This document shows, in pieces, positions 49,276 to 61,765 of a stretch of 64,000 nucleotides of DNA. A program made the position numbers and the translations under genes. The first letter of the stretch is position 1, and every line of letters starts with the position of its first letter. The notes under the pieces are model-generated. The model did not search any database. It worked only from the letters and a program-made list of their open reading frames with translations, and was not told the DNA's origin. This DNA comes from Hormiphora californensis (lineage: Eukaryota; Ctenophora; Tentaculata; Cydippida; Pleurobrachiidae), in the NCBI GenBank assembly GCA_020137815.1, contig CM035362.1:2140729-2204728 (forward strand), given 5' to 3'.

Positions 49276-49833
49276 CATCCTATCTCTCCTTCTCTCTGCG
49301 TCTGCGCGCTTCGGCGTTCTCTCTCCTTCCTCCTCCCCCTTCCCTCCCTGCACACGCTTGACTTGTAAAATCGTGTTTGCCTCCTTGTACGCACTGTCCC
49401 TCACATCTCTTTAAGGTACTATTTCTTCGTAGTAATATACTACAAACCCTCTGATTTACCCCTCCCTCCGACTCTCTGATTTACCCCTCCCATATCGTTC
49501 AAAGTCAGGAAAAGAAGAATGGTAGGTTCGTATCATATCCTCCGTGTAAAGGGTCATTCAAATACCAGTGCCATGCCATTTAGAACTAGCATCACTAAGG
49601 GGAAGAGGATAGGAATTGTATTTTTTGTTGTTGAGAAAACTGAAACCCCCACCCCCCAGACAAGCAATAAGTTGGAAATTAAAGAGTGTAATAATAAATT
49701 AACACATGATTGACACGCTAGCTCTCTCACCAGTCACCATTTCGATATTTGACATGCCAGTTCTCTCTAACCCCGCATTCGCCATTCGAATTAGCTTCAA
49801 CCAATACTCATCTATATCCATCTTTCTCTTCCT

Positions 49834-50433
49834 CTAACCATCCTTCATCTCAAAATCATCACTCTGCTCAAGATCCAAAATAGTGTCAGCTTCACTAATA
49901 TTCACATAATCAGCATCAGTGAACTTGACATATTTCTGGTTACGTATGAGTCGTGTTGCCTGCATGACCTGCTGCTCCTCATACAACTCAGGCTCCTCTG
50001 GACGGGGTGTCCGCACATTATCCCAGTCATCCAGATTCTTGTTTTCAATGTGCTCCGTGTACAGATCAGACATGATTTCTTCTATCCCTTTCTTGTCCTT
50101 CTTCTTCTCACCAGCCTTGTTTTGGGTGAGGTTCTCTATTTCGTTGAGAGACATTGCCCGGGATTTACCCGTACTTTCAGATGAAAACATGTAGCGGTGC
50201 GCCTGAGCGTTGCCGCTCACAATCCATATGGATGTCATGATCCCTGTAAACCAGAGTCCAAATTGGATCACCTTGTTGTGTATGAATTTAGACCACCAAC
50301 CACCACCACTACTACTAGAGGATGACGTGTTGAATGTTTGGACTCCTCTTCTGGAAGGGATGTTATTGAACAGTGGTGTTCGGAGAGTTGTTGCTAGGGG
50401 CAACCGTGTTGAGATTATCATCCGAGCCAGCAT
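49834..50433 (-). CDS. Predicted mitochondrial single-pass membrane protein, 199 aa, no intron
   Basis: Uninterrupted frame of 600 nt. The N-terminus is basic and hydroxylated with no acidic residue (MLARMIISTRLPLATTLRTP, then SRRGV), typical of a mitochondrial presequence. A hydrophobic stretch follows a Ser/Gly linker (VIQFGLWFTGIMTSIWIV). The C-terminal 100 residues are charged, with a KKKDKKGIEEIMSDLY segment and an acidic end. I do not recognise the family. Its ATG lies only 21 nt after the stop codon of the PSMG3-like gene on the same strand, which suggests a shared transcript. Lack of introns contrasts with all its neighbours. Confidence 0.7.
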   Translation of the reverse strand: MLARMIISTRLPLATTLRTPLFNNIPSRRGVQTFNTSSSSSSGGGWWSKFIHNKVIQFGLWFTGIMTSIWIVSGNAQAHRYMFSSESTGKSRAMSLNEIENLTQNKAGEKKKDKKGIEEIMSDLYTEHIENKNLDDWDNVRTPRPEEPELYEEQQVMQATRLIRNQKYVKFTDADYVNISEADTILDLEQSDDFEMKDG

Positions 50434-50454
50434 TATATTCTCTAGGTCGCAAAG

Positions 50455-50819
50455 TTATATTCCAAACTCACTCAAAACTTCACACACTTCCTTGGGTGTA
50501 GGATGGTATTTGTTACAGCTATACCCTAACAACAAAGACTTGTAGGGTGGCTTCAGGTTCACTTTCTCGACCACAATCCGTGCTAACAAGTCCACTCTCT
50601 CTTCGTCAGATCCTAGCAGGATTCACTATGCTAAATGTGCTCTTTCCGTCCAGGATAGAGGGCTTTATCTCTTGTTGCCTTTACCAAGGAACCAACCTTT
50701 CCAACTTGGGTTATCTGGAAGAGAAGATGGGTGCCGTAATCCGCTAGGATGAATTCGGTTGGGACGGATTGGAGGGTTCGGGTTGTGGATCGGAACTTTA
50801 TTGGACAGGATGTGGACAT
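50455..50819 (-). CDS. Proteasome assembly chaperone 3-like (PSMG3/PAC3) protein
   Basis: Starts at ATG 50819 (MSTSCPIKFRSTTRTLQ) and continues VPTEFILADYGTHLLF, ITQVGKVGSLV, matching the PSMG3 pattern VPTxxxxxxxSHIxxxxTQxGKxGTLV at the expected distance from the start. The C-terminal half 50455-50612 reads SDEERVDLLARIVVEKVN, KSLLLGYSC and ends EVCEVLSEFGI, which matches the PSMG3 C-terminal alpha-beta region in order. Between them (about 50613-50680) the frame shifts; either a short intron with a weak donor or one or two indels are needed. PAC3 helps assemble the 20S proteasome alpha ring together with PAC4. Upstream a CTCTCTCTCTAG acceptor-like string (50830-50840) precedes the start and may receive a spliced leader or 5' UTR exon. 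Confidence 0.6.
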
Positions 50820-51713
50820 TGAGAGACTGATCTCAACCCCTAGAGAGAGGGAGAGTTAGTTGGTTACATGACGTGTAGTGTGTAGTTGGTTAGAGAGGGG
50901 GAGTTAGTTGTTACATGTGTAGTGTGAACCGGATCAAGAAACGGGCTACCAAAGGGGGCAGGGCAGATGTAAATTTGTGAAGGGGTGGGGTGGAAATTTC
51001 TTCACCCCTAGAGGGAGCACAAAGAGAGGACCAGCATTAGCTGAATTTGAAAAATGAAAACACGATATCTTGTTCAACAAAGGCAGTTCAGAAATTTAGA
51101 AATAGTTCAACAACCAAACGTTCAACGTTCAAAACATAAAAACAATTGACTCTTCCCATAAAATATCTCTCTCGATATAATATACACTTGAAGGGGGATA
51201 AAGTCAAACATCGATTTACCGGACCCCCGATTAACCGTTCAAAAAGCCTTCCCAAGTCAGGACTCCGGTCAATCGAGGTTTGACTATCCTTCACTCCAGT
51301 TCTGTTTCTATCTACACTGTTGGAATTTCCAGTCTTTTAGAACTTGTACTGCTCGATTTACAGATGTGTAAACACGAATTTGTAGAATGATCTAGGCTAA
51401 GTAATCGCTGTACTACCCTTGGTAATGAAATTCCCCCTCTGCGCTAGCTCACGGAGGATATATGCAATAATAGGGGTGACTTCGTAACCAAGTACTACCC
51501 TAAGGCTCCAACTAATTTATATATTTTCTCTTTGTCATCGGCCCGCGCCGGTTCGGAGAGGGCAGCATTTTGTGAGACAACTATAATATACTATCTCTCT
51601 CTCTCTCTCTACTGTTCCTTGGTACTCTTTATATCCTCTCTCTCTCTACTGTTCCTTCCTACTCTCTCTCTCTCTCTCTACTGTTCCTTGCTTCTCTCTC
51701 TCTCTCTCTCTCT
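50820..51713. other. Intergenic stretch, no gene seen
   Basis: AT-rich DNA and short CT runs (51590-51720) with repeated TACTGTTCCTTG units that overlap the end of the next gene. Confidence 0.55.
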
Positions 51714-55259
<3,546 letters not shown>

Positions 55260-55616
55260 TTCAAACTAAATGTGGAGGACAAATTAAACTCACGCGCCAC
55301 CCAGGGGGGCGACAGTTTCAAAAAATCCGACTTTAGGGGAGGTTAGAAGCCAATCAGTGACCAATTAAACCAATTAACCTACATCTGAAAACACACACAT
55401 GTTTATTGTTCAAGTTTGTACACACAAGAGCTCAACGCAGAAAGGTAGAAGATCATATGCATTAATTCGCTTCCTAGAAATAGCTCCATCCATCACTATA
55501 TTTCACTGTTATTGTTTCTCTCTCTCACTATCTTTCTCTCACACTATCTCTCTATCAATCTCTCTCCCGTTACCCGTATCGGCATGTAGTAGTAGAGAAA
55601 ACAAACCCGATTATAG

Positions 55617-55732
<116 letters not shown>

Positions 55733-55769
55733 CCCCCTCATCTTGGTCTACTCTGATAGTATTTTCATG

Positions 55770-56015
55770 CTAGCCTTGATGGAATATATAGGGGAGACCC
55801 CAGTAACTCAGTCTTACTTCAACCGACATACACGATACCCAGTGGTACCCTTGTTGGTACCGAGCACAGAGTCTGATGCGGGGGACATCGCTGTCCTGGG
55901 TATCGTGCCGGATCATGAAGTGTCTCCGACGTGGAGGGATTTTGGAAGAAGTGGGAATCGGGAAGAATAGAAGAGAGAGGTTGAGGAGCACATTTCTGAT
56001 CTGAGAGGTCCCCAT
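55770..56015 (-). CDS. Weak candidate exon, signal-peptide-like start
   Basis: An open frame begins MGTSQIRNVLLNLSLLFF and continues RRRHFMIRHDTQDSDVP, ARYQQGYHWVSCMSVE, followed by a GTAAGA donor in phase 0. It lies upstream of the TSP1/EGF gene on the same strand and its phase would fit that gene's second exon, so an alternative first exon is possible. No known domain; it may be chance. Confidence 0.25.
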   Translation of the reverse strand: MGTSQIRNVLLNLSLLFFPIPTSSKIPPRRRHFMIRHDTQDSDVPRIRLCARYQQGYHWVSCMSVEVRLSYWGLPYIFHQG

Positions 56016-57100
56016 GATGACTCGAGGACAGTCGGGGAGATCAGAATGGCTATAATGGAGGGTGGATGTATGAAGGATTATCGTCCGTTGTAGTTAAGTC
56101 AAGACATAGTTCCTCAAATTATCTCTACAAGTTCTGACTAGACGCCATTTACATGGTTCATGAGACGGTAACTCGATCGCCACTCAGTTCATGTCATCTG
56201 GTATATCTTACCCCTTGCGTCATCCCAGTCACGCACAATCTCGCTATAATTGTCACTCTGTCAAATCGACATTCGACAGTTTCGATTATAGGAGCAATCC
56301 GGATCGCACCCTTGTCCAGCCAGATAGAGGTGTTGGTTTCACCTAGTCTTGGACTAGCTCTCTTGACAGTACTAACAAGACAATCTACAAACCGAGAACG
56401 AGTGCTTGAGAGTTGAGGAGTGAGAACTGACCCCGTCGACGACAGACACTATGACCGATTTTCAGTCCTTCGGGGCGTGCTCTTATTACCCTTTCTATTG
56501 CATCCCCTGCATGTTTAAATCTTGACACTGTGCGAAGGACAGAGTCACGCTAGCTTTATACTTTTTTCGGCTTCACGTGCTTCCTACACACGTATCCGTG
56601 TCGGTCAACTCAGACTGTCTGTCTGATGTGATCGTGATCACTGGTCGGCATCCCGTCCTACTCCCCAGGATGTAGGGATCTAGAACCAGCCCAAATCCCT
56701 TCCATAGTTCTGCCTCTCTTCTCAATCTCAAACTGAAATCTTACACTTTTCAAAATCCCTTTATATCTGAAGTGTTGACAATATGGTGGTACTGAGCACC
56801 TGCGTCTCCTTCGGGTCTTTCATATAGATATTATAATAACACGGTGCCGACAGTAGCTGGCTGCTTAGTGGCAAGACCGTAGTCCTACCAAACCAAACCA
56901 AACCAAACCAGAGAGAGAGAGAGAGAGAGAGAGCGGATCTATAACATGTTTAGAGAAGCTAGAGAGAGATCAGAGAAGGGGAGAGATCATAGAAGAAGAG
57001 TAGGGAGAAAGGGAGCATTACCTTACGTCATATCACTTGGCCTTCACTTGGCCTTCACTTGGCCTTCAGCAGTATCTCTGTCTTGTAGGGCAGTCTAATT
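56016..57100. other. Intergenic stretch, no gene seen
   Basis: Contains a short GA array (56911-56932), AAACC repeats before it and three CTTGGCCTTCA units at 57028-57068. Confidence 0.5.
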
Positions 57101-58803
57101 TCACATGATGATGCAGCTAGATTTCCTTTTCTTCACATTCTCCTCAAACTCAGACAGTACATTGCCCTGGAAAGGGGGAGGTTTAGCTAATCATCGGAGG
57201 GGTATTGTTGTTACAGTACTGGGAAGTAAATCTAGCATCATAACGTCCTAGATCCCTGAAAAACACTATTGATAATGTTTCACCACGGGTTTTTTTAGAC
57301 AAAGGTAGGGTTTGCCATAATTTACCTGTGGCATGTAATTGCAGCAAATAAAGGCCTTTTCGTTATCGGTTGCGATTGCCATACCCATTTTAGTTGTCCC
57401 TTTCCAGACAAGTTGGGTGAAATGTCGAGTTTTCTTGCTGAACCCAGGGAACCAGAAGCTATACTTCTTCACCTCGCTGTACCTGGTCGGAAACCAGTAA
57501 AACTAATATTGTCCAGAACAAGGGCTAAGGAGCAGAAATGTATTTTGTACCGCAAATCAGAGAGGTACTAAGAAATCGAAGCCACCTCAAAAAATGGAAA
57601 ATAATATACAGGGTGTTCATATGGGATCTTTACAAGCGTTGGGCTTCACCCAGAAAAAAGTTGACAAGATTAGGTCATGAAACTTCATACTTGGACTATT
57701 CTATAACCTCATTCAAGGTTCCTGGTGTTTCCGGAGCTCTAATACCCCGGGAAGTGTGTTTTTGGCATCAAAACTACCAGAAGGAATTTTTTGCTGGTGC
57801 CGAGACTTTGCTAGAATGTTTTTTGGGTATTTTCTATGTCAATTCCAAAGTTTCATGATATTTGGATGTGTGGTTTAGTCACCAACTTCCAAGTAAACTG
57901 GCTAGAAAGGCCCAAAAACAGCTCAAAAACGACAAAAATTGATATTTTAGAGTCTTTCCAGGCATTTTTTTCGAAATTTTGAGTTCATCCAATCATCATG
58001 AAACTTTGGAATTGACATAGAAAATACCCAAAAAACATTCTAGCAAAGTCTCAGCACCAGCAAAAAATTCCTTCTGGTAGTTTTGATGCCAAAAACACAC
58101 TTCCCGGGGTATTAGAGCTCCGGAAACACCAGGAACCTTGAATGAGGGTATAGAATAGTCCAAGTATGAAGTTTCATGACCTAATCTTGTCAACTTTTTT
58201 CTGGGTGAAGCCCAACGCTTGTAAAGATCCCATATGAACACCCTGTACATAACATGGTATTAATATTAGGAGACACTAGCATGGTAAACACAAAATGAGT
58301 GCCACCCACCTGTAATTACATGTGAGTGGCGCACATTTTCTTGTGTGTACCATGTTACATTTGCCATTAATTCCACTATTCTGGGAGGTAAGTGGTATCT
58401 TACCAAGTATCAACCGCATCTTCTGCCATCATTTCATCAAACCGTTCCATATATCCCTTGTCCGTATAATACACCCATATATTTTCACCCATATCAACTC
58501 TGAAAAAAGAGGGGGACACTTAAAACTTGTTAAAACCCCGGCTCCATTAAAAACGGAGGAGTGGGGATGGGAGAGGGTCAAAGTCAATTTGAAACTAATA
58601 GTTCATGTATCTCAGTTTATTCCAAATAAGCATATTAACCTGTCTGTGCTATACTCGAGTTTGTTGATCCTCAACATATGCTCCGCCCACTCTTTAGCAT
58701 GGGCCTCACACCCATTATCCCAAGTTAGGGGTGGTACTTGATGTCGTGCACGGTGGTAATTGTGTTGGTGGAGTGCTTCAGTTTTAAATGTTAGTATTGT
58801 CAT
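57101..58803 (-). CDS. GAPR-1/GLIPR2-like CAP protein with C-terminal CaaX box, 160 aa
   Basis: Exons 58640-58803, 58404-58499, 57326-57482 and 57101-57166 join in frame (161 codons with stop). The chosen ATG at 58803 gives MTILTFKTEALHQHNYHRAR, with no signal peptide, as in cytosolic GAPR-1. CAP signatures follow: VPPLTWDNGC, EWAEHM, VDMGENIWVYY, WYSEVKKYSFWFPGFS, RHFTQLVWKG, KMGMAIA, and the GAPR-1-like end NVLSEFEENVKKRK. Size equals GAPR-1 (154 aa in human). The His-Glu-Glu-His cavity residues appear present. The last residues SSCIIM fit a CaaX prenylation box with Met, favouring farnesyl. Human GAPR-1 is N-myristoylated on the Golgi face instead; here the N-terminus has no Gly-2. An upstream AG at 58813-58815 could place the start in another exon. 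Confidence 0.82.
57609..58245. mobile_element. 637-bp fold-back MITE with TA target site
   Basis: Terminal inverted repeats CAGGGTGTTCATATGGGAT and complement, about 250 bp long, flanked by TA on both sides, around a 130-bp loop. It lies within the intron 57483-58403 of the GAPR-1-like gene. The same peptide frame read on both strands reflects the mirrored arms, not a gene. Confidence 0.9.
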
Positions 58804-59333
58804 GCCTTGACCTAAAGTAGACAAAGTTATCTCAATCAGTGGTGTTAAAATTGGGGTCCCTAATAAAGTTATGACTTGTCCCCGTAGTCTAAGTCAATTT
58901 GACATTGCCAATAAACCCAAACTTAAAAGGTCCTCATGTGGGTTTGAGTCTCAAACTTTGAGAAATTTCCCATGATGGGTTAAGAGTCATGAGATTATAT
59001 CTTTCTGGCAAGTCACAACCTTTTTAGGGACCCTTATGGAGATCATTCAATTAAGTTTTTTTTCTCCAAATTTTAAATCTCATCCTGTCTGGCGGTGCCG
59101 ACCCGATCTGGGTGCTCTATCGATAAAATCAAAACGGGGTCTGGCGCCGCCAGACATATCTCTCAAGTGGGGGAATTTTGAGCTTTTTGGCATACGCTGC
59201 AGACTGCAGTCCAGTAAAGAACGGCGCATACTTATTTGCGAAAACGAAAAAAAAAACGCAGAAAAAAAATTTGTTTCAAGATTGGCAAACGTTGCTGGCC
59301 CCCGATAGGTTCTGCGCCACGCGCAGCGCGGGA
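58804..59333. other. Intergenic stretch with one small repeat element
   Basis: No gene seen. It contains copy C of the CTGTCTGGCG inverted-repeat element at 59085-59156 (CTGTCTGGCGGTGCCGACC to GGCGCCGCCAGACA). Confidence 0.6.
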
Positions 59334-59719
59334 TAAGGAACCATAATAAAGTTCAAGAGCCTCCAAGAGCACCCAAGAGCGCACCCGATCGAAGAGAGAC
59401 CACACCTGAGAGCGTACCACACCCAAAAGAGACCACATCCAAGAGCGCACCACCTCAAGAAGACACCACTTCAAGAGCGCACCACATCAAAGAGAGCTCC
59501 CCATCCAGAAGATACCACGCGCAGGGGACACCACGCGCAGAAGAGACCAGCGCGGCGTTGTATTTGCGCGTGCGGTCTCTTCTGCGCGTGGTGTCCCCTG
59601 CGCGCGGTATCTTCTGGATGGGGAGCTCTCTTTGATGTGGTGCGCTCTTGAAGTGGTGTCTTTTGGAGGTGGTACGCTCTTGGATGGGGTGCGCTCTTGA
59701 ACTTTATTATGGTTCCTTA
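59334..59719. repeat. 386-bp inverted repeat built of CAAGAGCGCACCAC units
   Basis: Starts AAGGAACCATAATAAAGTTC and ends with its complement; the arms pair through GAGAGCTCCCCATCCAGAAG and CGCAGGGGACACCACGCGC around a short GC-rich loop. Lies just upstream of the retroelement ORF. Confidence 0.88.
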
Positions 59720-59843
59720 AATATAAGGCAGCGCTTTTCAATTTCAAGAAAACGAAAAACGCGAAAAAAACGAAAAACGCGAATTTGAAAAACTTGAACT
59801 ATCGCGCGCGCTGCGCGGCGGAGAAATGCAATGAACAAACTAT

Positions 59844-60497
59844 ATGACAGCGCTTTCCATCAAATCGCAAATATTATCATTGGCAAACCTCGAGAAACAG
59901 CTGCGTGAATGTAAAGAAGAACTTGACCGCCATCGGGTTAACGTAATCGAGCTTCAGCAAACGGTTATCAACCACCAGAAGCAACAACTCAGTACAGTGA
60001 CAGCATCGGTGCAGAAGGTGAAAGCCTACTCTACTGTGCTAGCACAGAATTGTGCTGCAACCTCCCCCAAAGTGGGAAAACCACTACCAGTGAATCATCC
60101 TACTCCCGTCCAACAGCCCGGAAGAGAGAAGAACATGGTTGTGTTTGGTCTCCCAGAAACAACCGATAGAGTAGCTAAAACTACTTTAGACGAACTTTTT
60201 GAGGAATTAAATGAGAAACCGAAAGTGACTACGATGAAACGCATCGGCGAAAAAAATGAGAAGCGCCCTAGACCGCTCTTAGTATCCCTGGAGAAGAGAG
60301 CGACTCTCCTCGCACTCCTCAGAAAGGCACGAAACCTCAAAGACTCCAAACAGTTTTCGGCTGTTTATCTCTCTCCGGATCTTACGCCCTCTGAACTGAA
60401 AGAGCAAAAAGCTCTAAGGTCCACTTTGAAGCGGATACGATCAGAAGATCCTGACGGCTGCTACTTCATCCGTAATAATCTTATCCAAGTGGGATAG
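59844..60497 (+). CDS. Non-LTR retrotransposon ORF1-like protein, 217 aa
   Basis: An intronless frame starts MTALSIKSQILSLANLE and has a coiled coil (residues about 12-55, LEKQLRECKEELDRHRVNV). An RRM-like domain follows with NMVVFGLPETT, MKRIGEK, RPRPLLVSLEKR, LLALLRKARNLKDS and VYLSPDLTPSELKEQ. This order is typical of ORF1 proteins of CR1/L2-type LINEs, which bind RNA. No zinc knuckle, endonuclease or reverse transcriptase follows; after the stop come a microsatellite and unrelated DNA, so it is an isolated ORF1 or 5'-fragment. The frame is intact over 218 codons, suggesting recent activity or domestication. Confidence 0.7.
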   Translation: MTALSIKSQILSLANLEKQLRECKEELDRHRVNVIELQQTVINHQKQQLSTVTASVQKVKAYSTVLAQNCAATSPKVGKPLPVNHPTPVQQPGREKNMVVFGLPETTDRVAKTTLDELFEELNEKPKVTTMKRIGEKNEKRPRPLLVSLEKRATLLALLRKARNLKDSKQFSAVYLSPDLTPSELKEQKALRSTLKRIRSEDPDGCYFIRNNLIQVG

Positions 60498-60679
60498 TTC
60501 CCCACTAACTCACCGTTATCAGAGAACCGTGCTAGGAGCAGGCAGTCTACTGCAGTCCCTTTCAAATTAAGGAAAACGAGTTGTCTGTATACAAACTGTG
60601 TCAGTGCGGGATATAAACTGTCATTTTTATTATTTATTATTTAAATGCGGGATAAGGCAGCGCTTTTCAAATATTATCC

Positions 60680-60939
60680 TGTCTCTGTCTCTGTCTCTGT
60701 CTCTGTCTCTGTCTCTGTCTCTGTCTCTGTCTCTGTCTCTGTCTCTGTCTCTGTCTCTGTCTCTGTCTCTGTCTCTGTCTCTGTCTCTGTCTCTGTCTCT
60801 GTCTCTGTCTCTGTCTCTGTCTCTGTCTCTGTCTCTGTCTCTGTCTCTGTCTCTGTCTCTGTCTCTGTCTCTGTCTCTGTCTCTGTCTCTGTCTCTGTCT
60901 CTGTCTCTGTCTCTGTCTCTGTCTCTGTCTCTGTCTCTG
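60680..60939. repeat. (TCTCTG)n hexamer satellite
   Basis: About 43 near-perfect copies. It encodes SVSVSV on one strand and RDRDRD on the other with no stops, an artefact. Confidence 0.97.
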
Positions 60940-61109
60940 CTCCCTGCTCCCTGCTCCCTGCTCCCTGCTCCCTGCTCCCTGCTCCCTGCTCCCTGCTCCC
61001 TGCTCCCTGCTCCCTGCTCCCTGCTCCCTGCTCCCTGCTCCCTGCTCCCTGCTCCCTGCTCCCTGCTCCCTGCTCCCTGCTCCCTGCTCCCTGCTCCCTG
61101 CTCCCTGCT
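60940..61109. repeat. (CTCCCTG)n heptamer satellite
   Basis: About 24 perfect copies, joined without a gap to the hexamer array. Confidence 0.97.
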
Positions 61110-61765
61110 CGATCTCCCCTTATGCATAGGTTATGTTTTATCTGGACCGGTTTTAGTTGCCATGCAACGTAGTCTGTTCATTCGGGCTCCGGTAAGCTTC
61201 GGCCCGGTGTGAGAGCTGACAGACTGGGAATATATCAAGTTTTTCGGGGATATTGGTTTATTTTAAGGGGGGTGGGACTGGTTTAGTGGTTTAGTTTTGG
61301 GTCGGGGGCCTTGCAAGGCCTTGCCAGGCTCCAAACACAAATAGAAATGCATAATTTTATTAAGTCAAATATAATAAAGATGTGAAACGTGATCGCCAAT
61401 ATCATAATATCACTTGCAATTTCTGATGCTTATACCCAGAAATGTACAACAAAAAATACACACAAAAACATTCATATATTCACACACACATGCACACACA
61501 CGTCATATATCAATGGTATCTGATTCAGCATTGAAAAAGCACAGTAAGGCCATCACCGCCTAATTGTAAGTCATCATGGTATTGTACAATTGAATTCATT
61601 ACATTATTAACAATCCGAACAAATCAATACGGTTTTATTATGACTCTCGTAACGTTTTTAACACTTTTATAAATCTTTTATTTAGTTTTGTACAATAGCA
61701 CTGAGCTGTGGGGGGTTATAAATGGAGTAATCTCGATTACAATATATCGGAAACAATATCTGAGT
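61110..61765. other. 3' flank of the beta-tubulin gene
   Basis: Probably its 3' UTR and flank. A short inverted repeat AGTCTGTTCA to GACAGACTG at 61168-61225 is related to 62883-62944. Confidence 0.45.

Noticed and set aside
50547-50747. Plus-strand ORF MASGSLSRPQSVLTSPLS
   Set aside because: It overlaps the PSMG3-like gene on the opposite strand, which has family signatures; the plus frame has none.
57538-58250. Mirrored ORFs with LYKRWASPRKKLTRLGHE
   Set aside because: They read the arms of the 637-bp MITE on opposite strands.
60598-61212. SVSVSV / RDRDRD and SLLPAPC open frames
   Set aside because: Pure 6-bp and 7-bp satellite translation.
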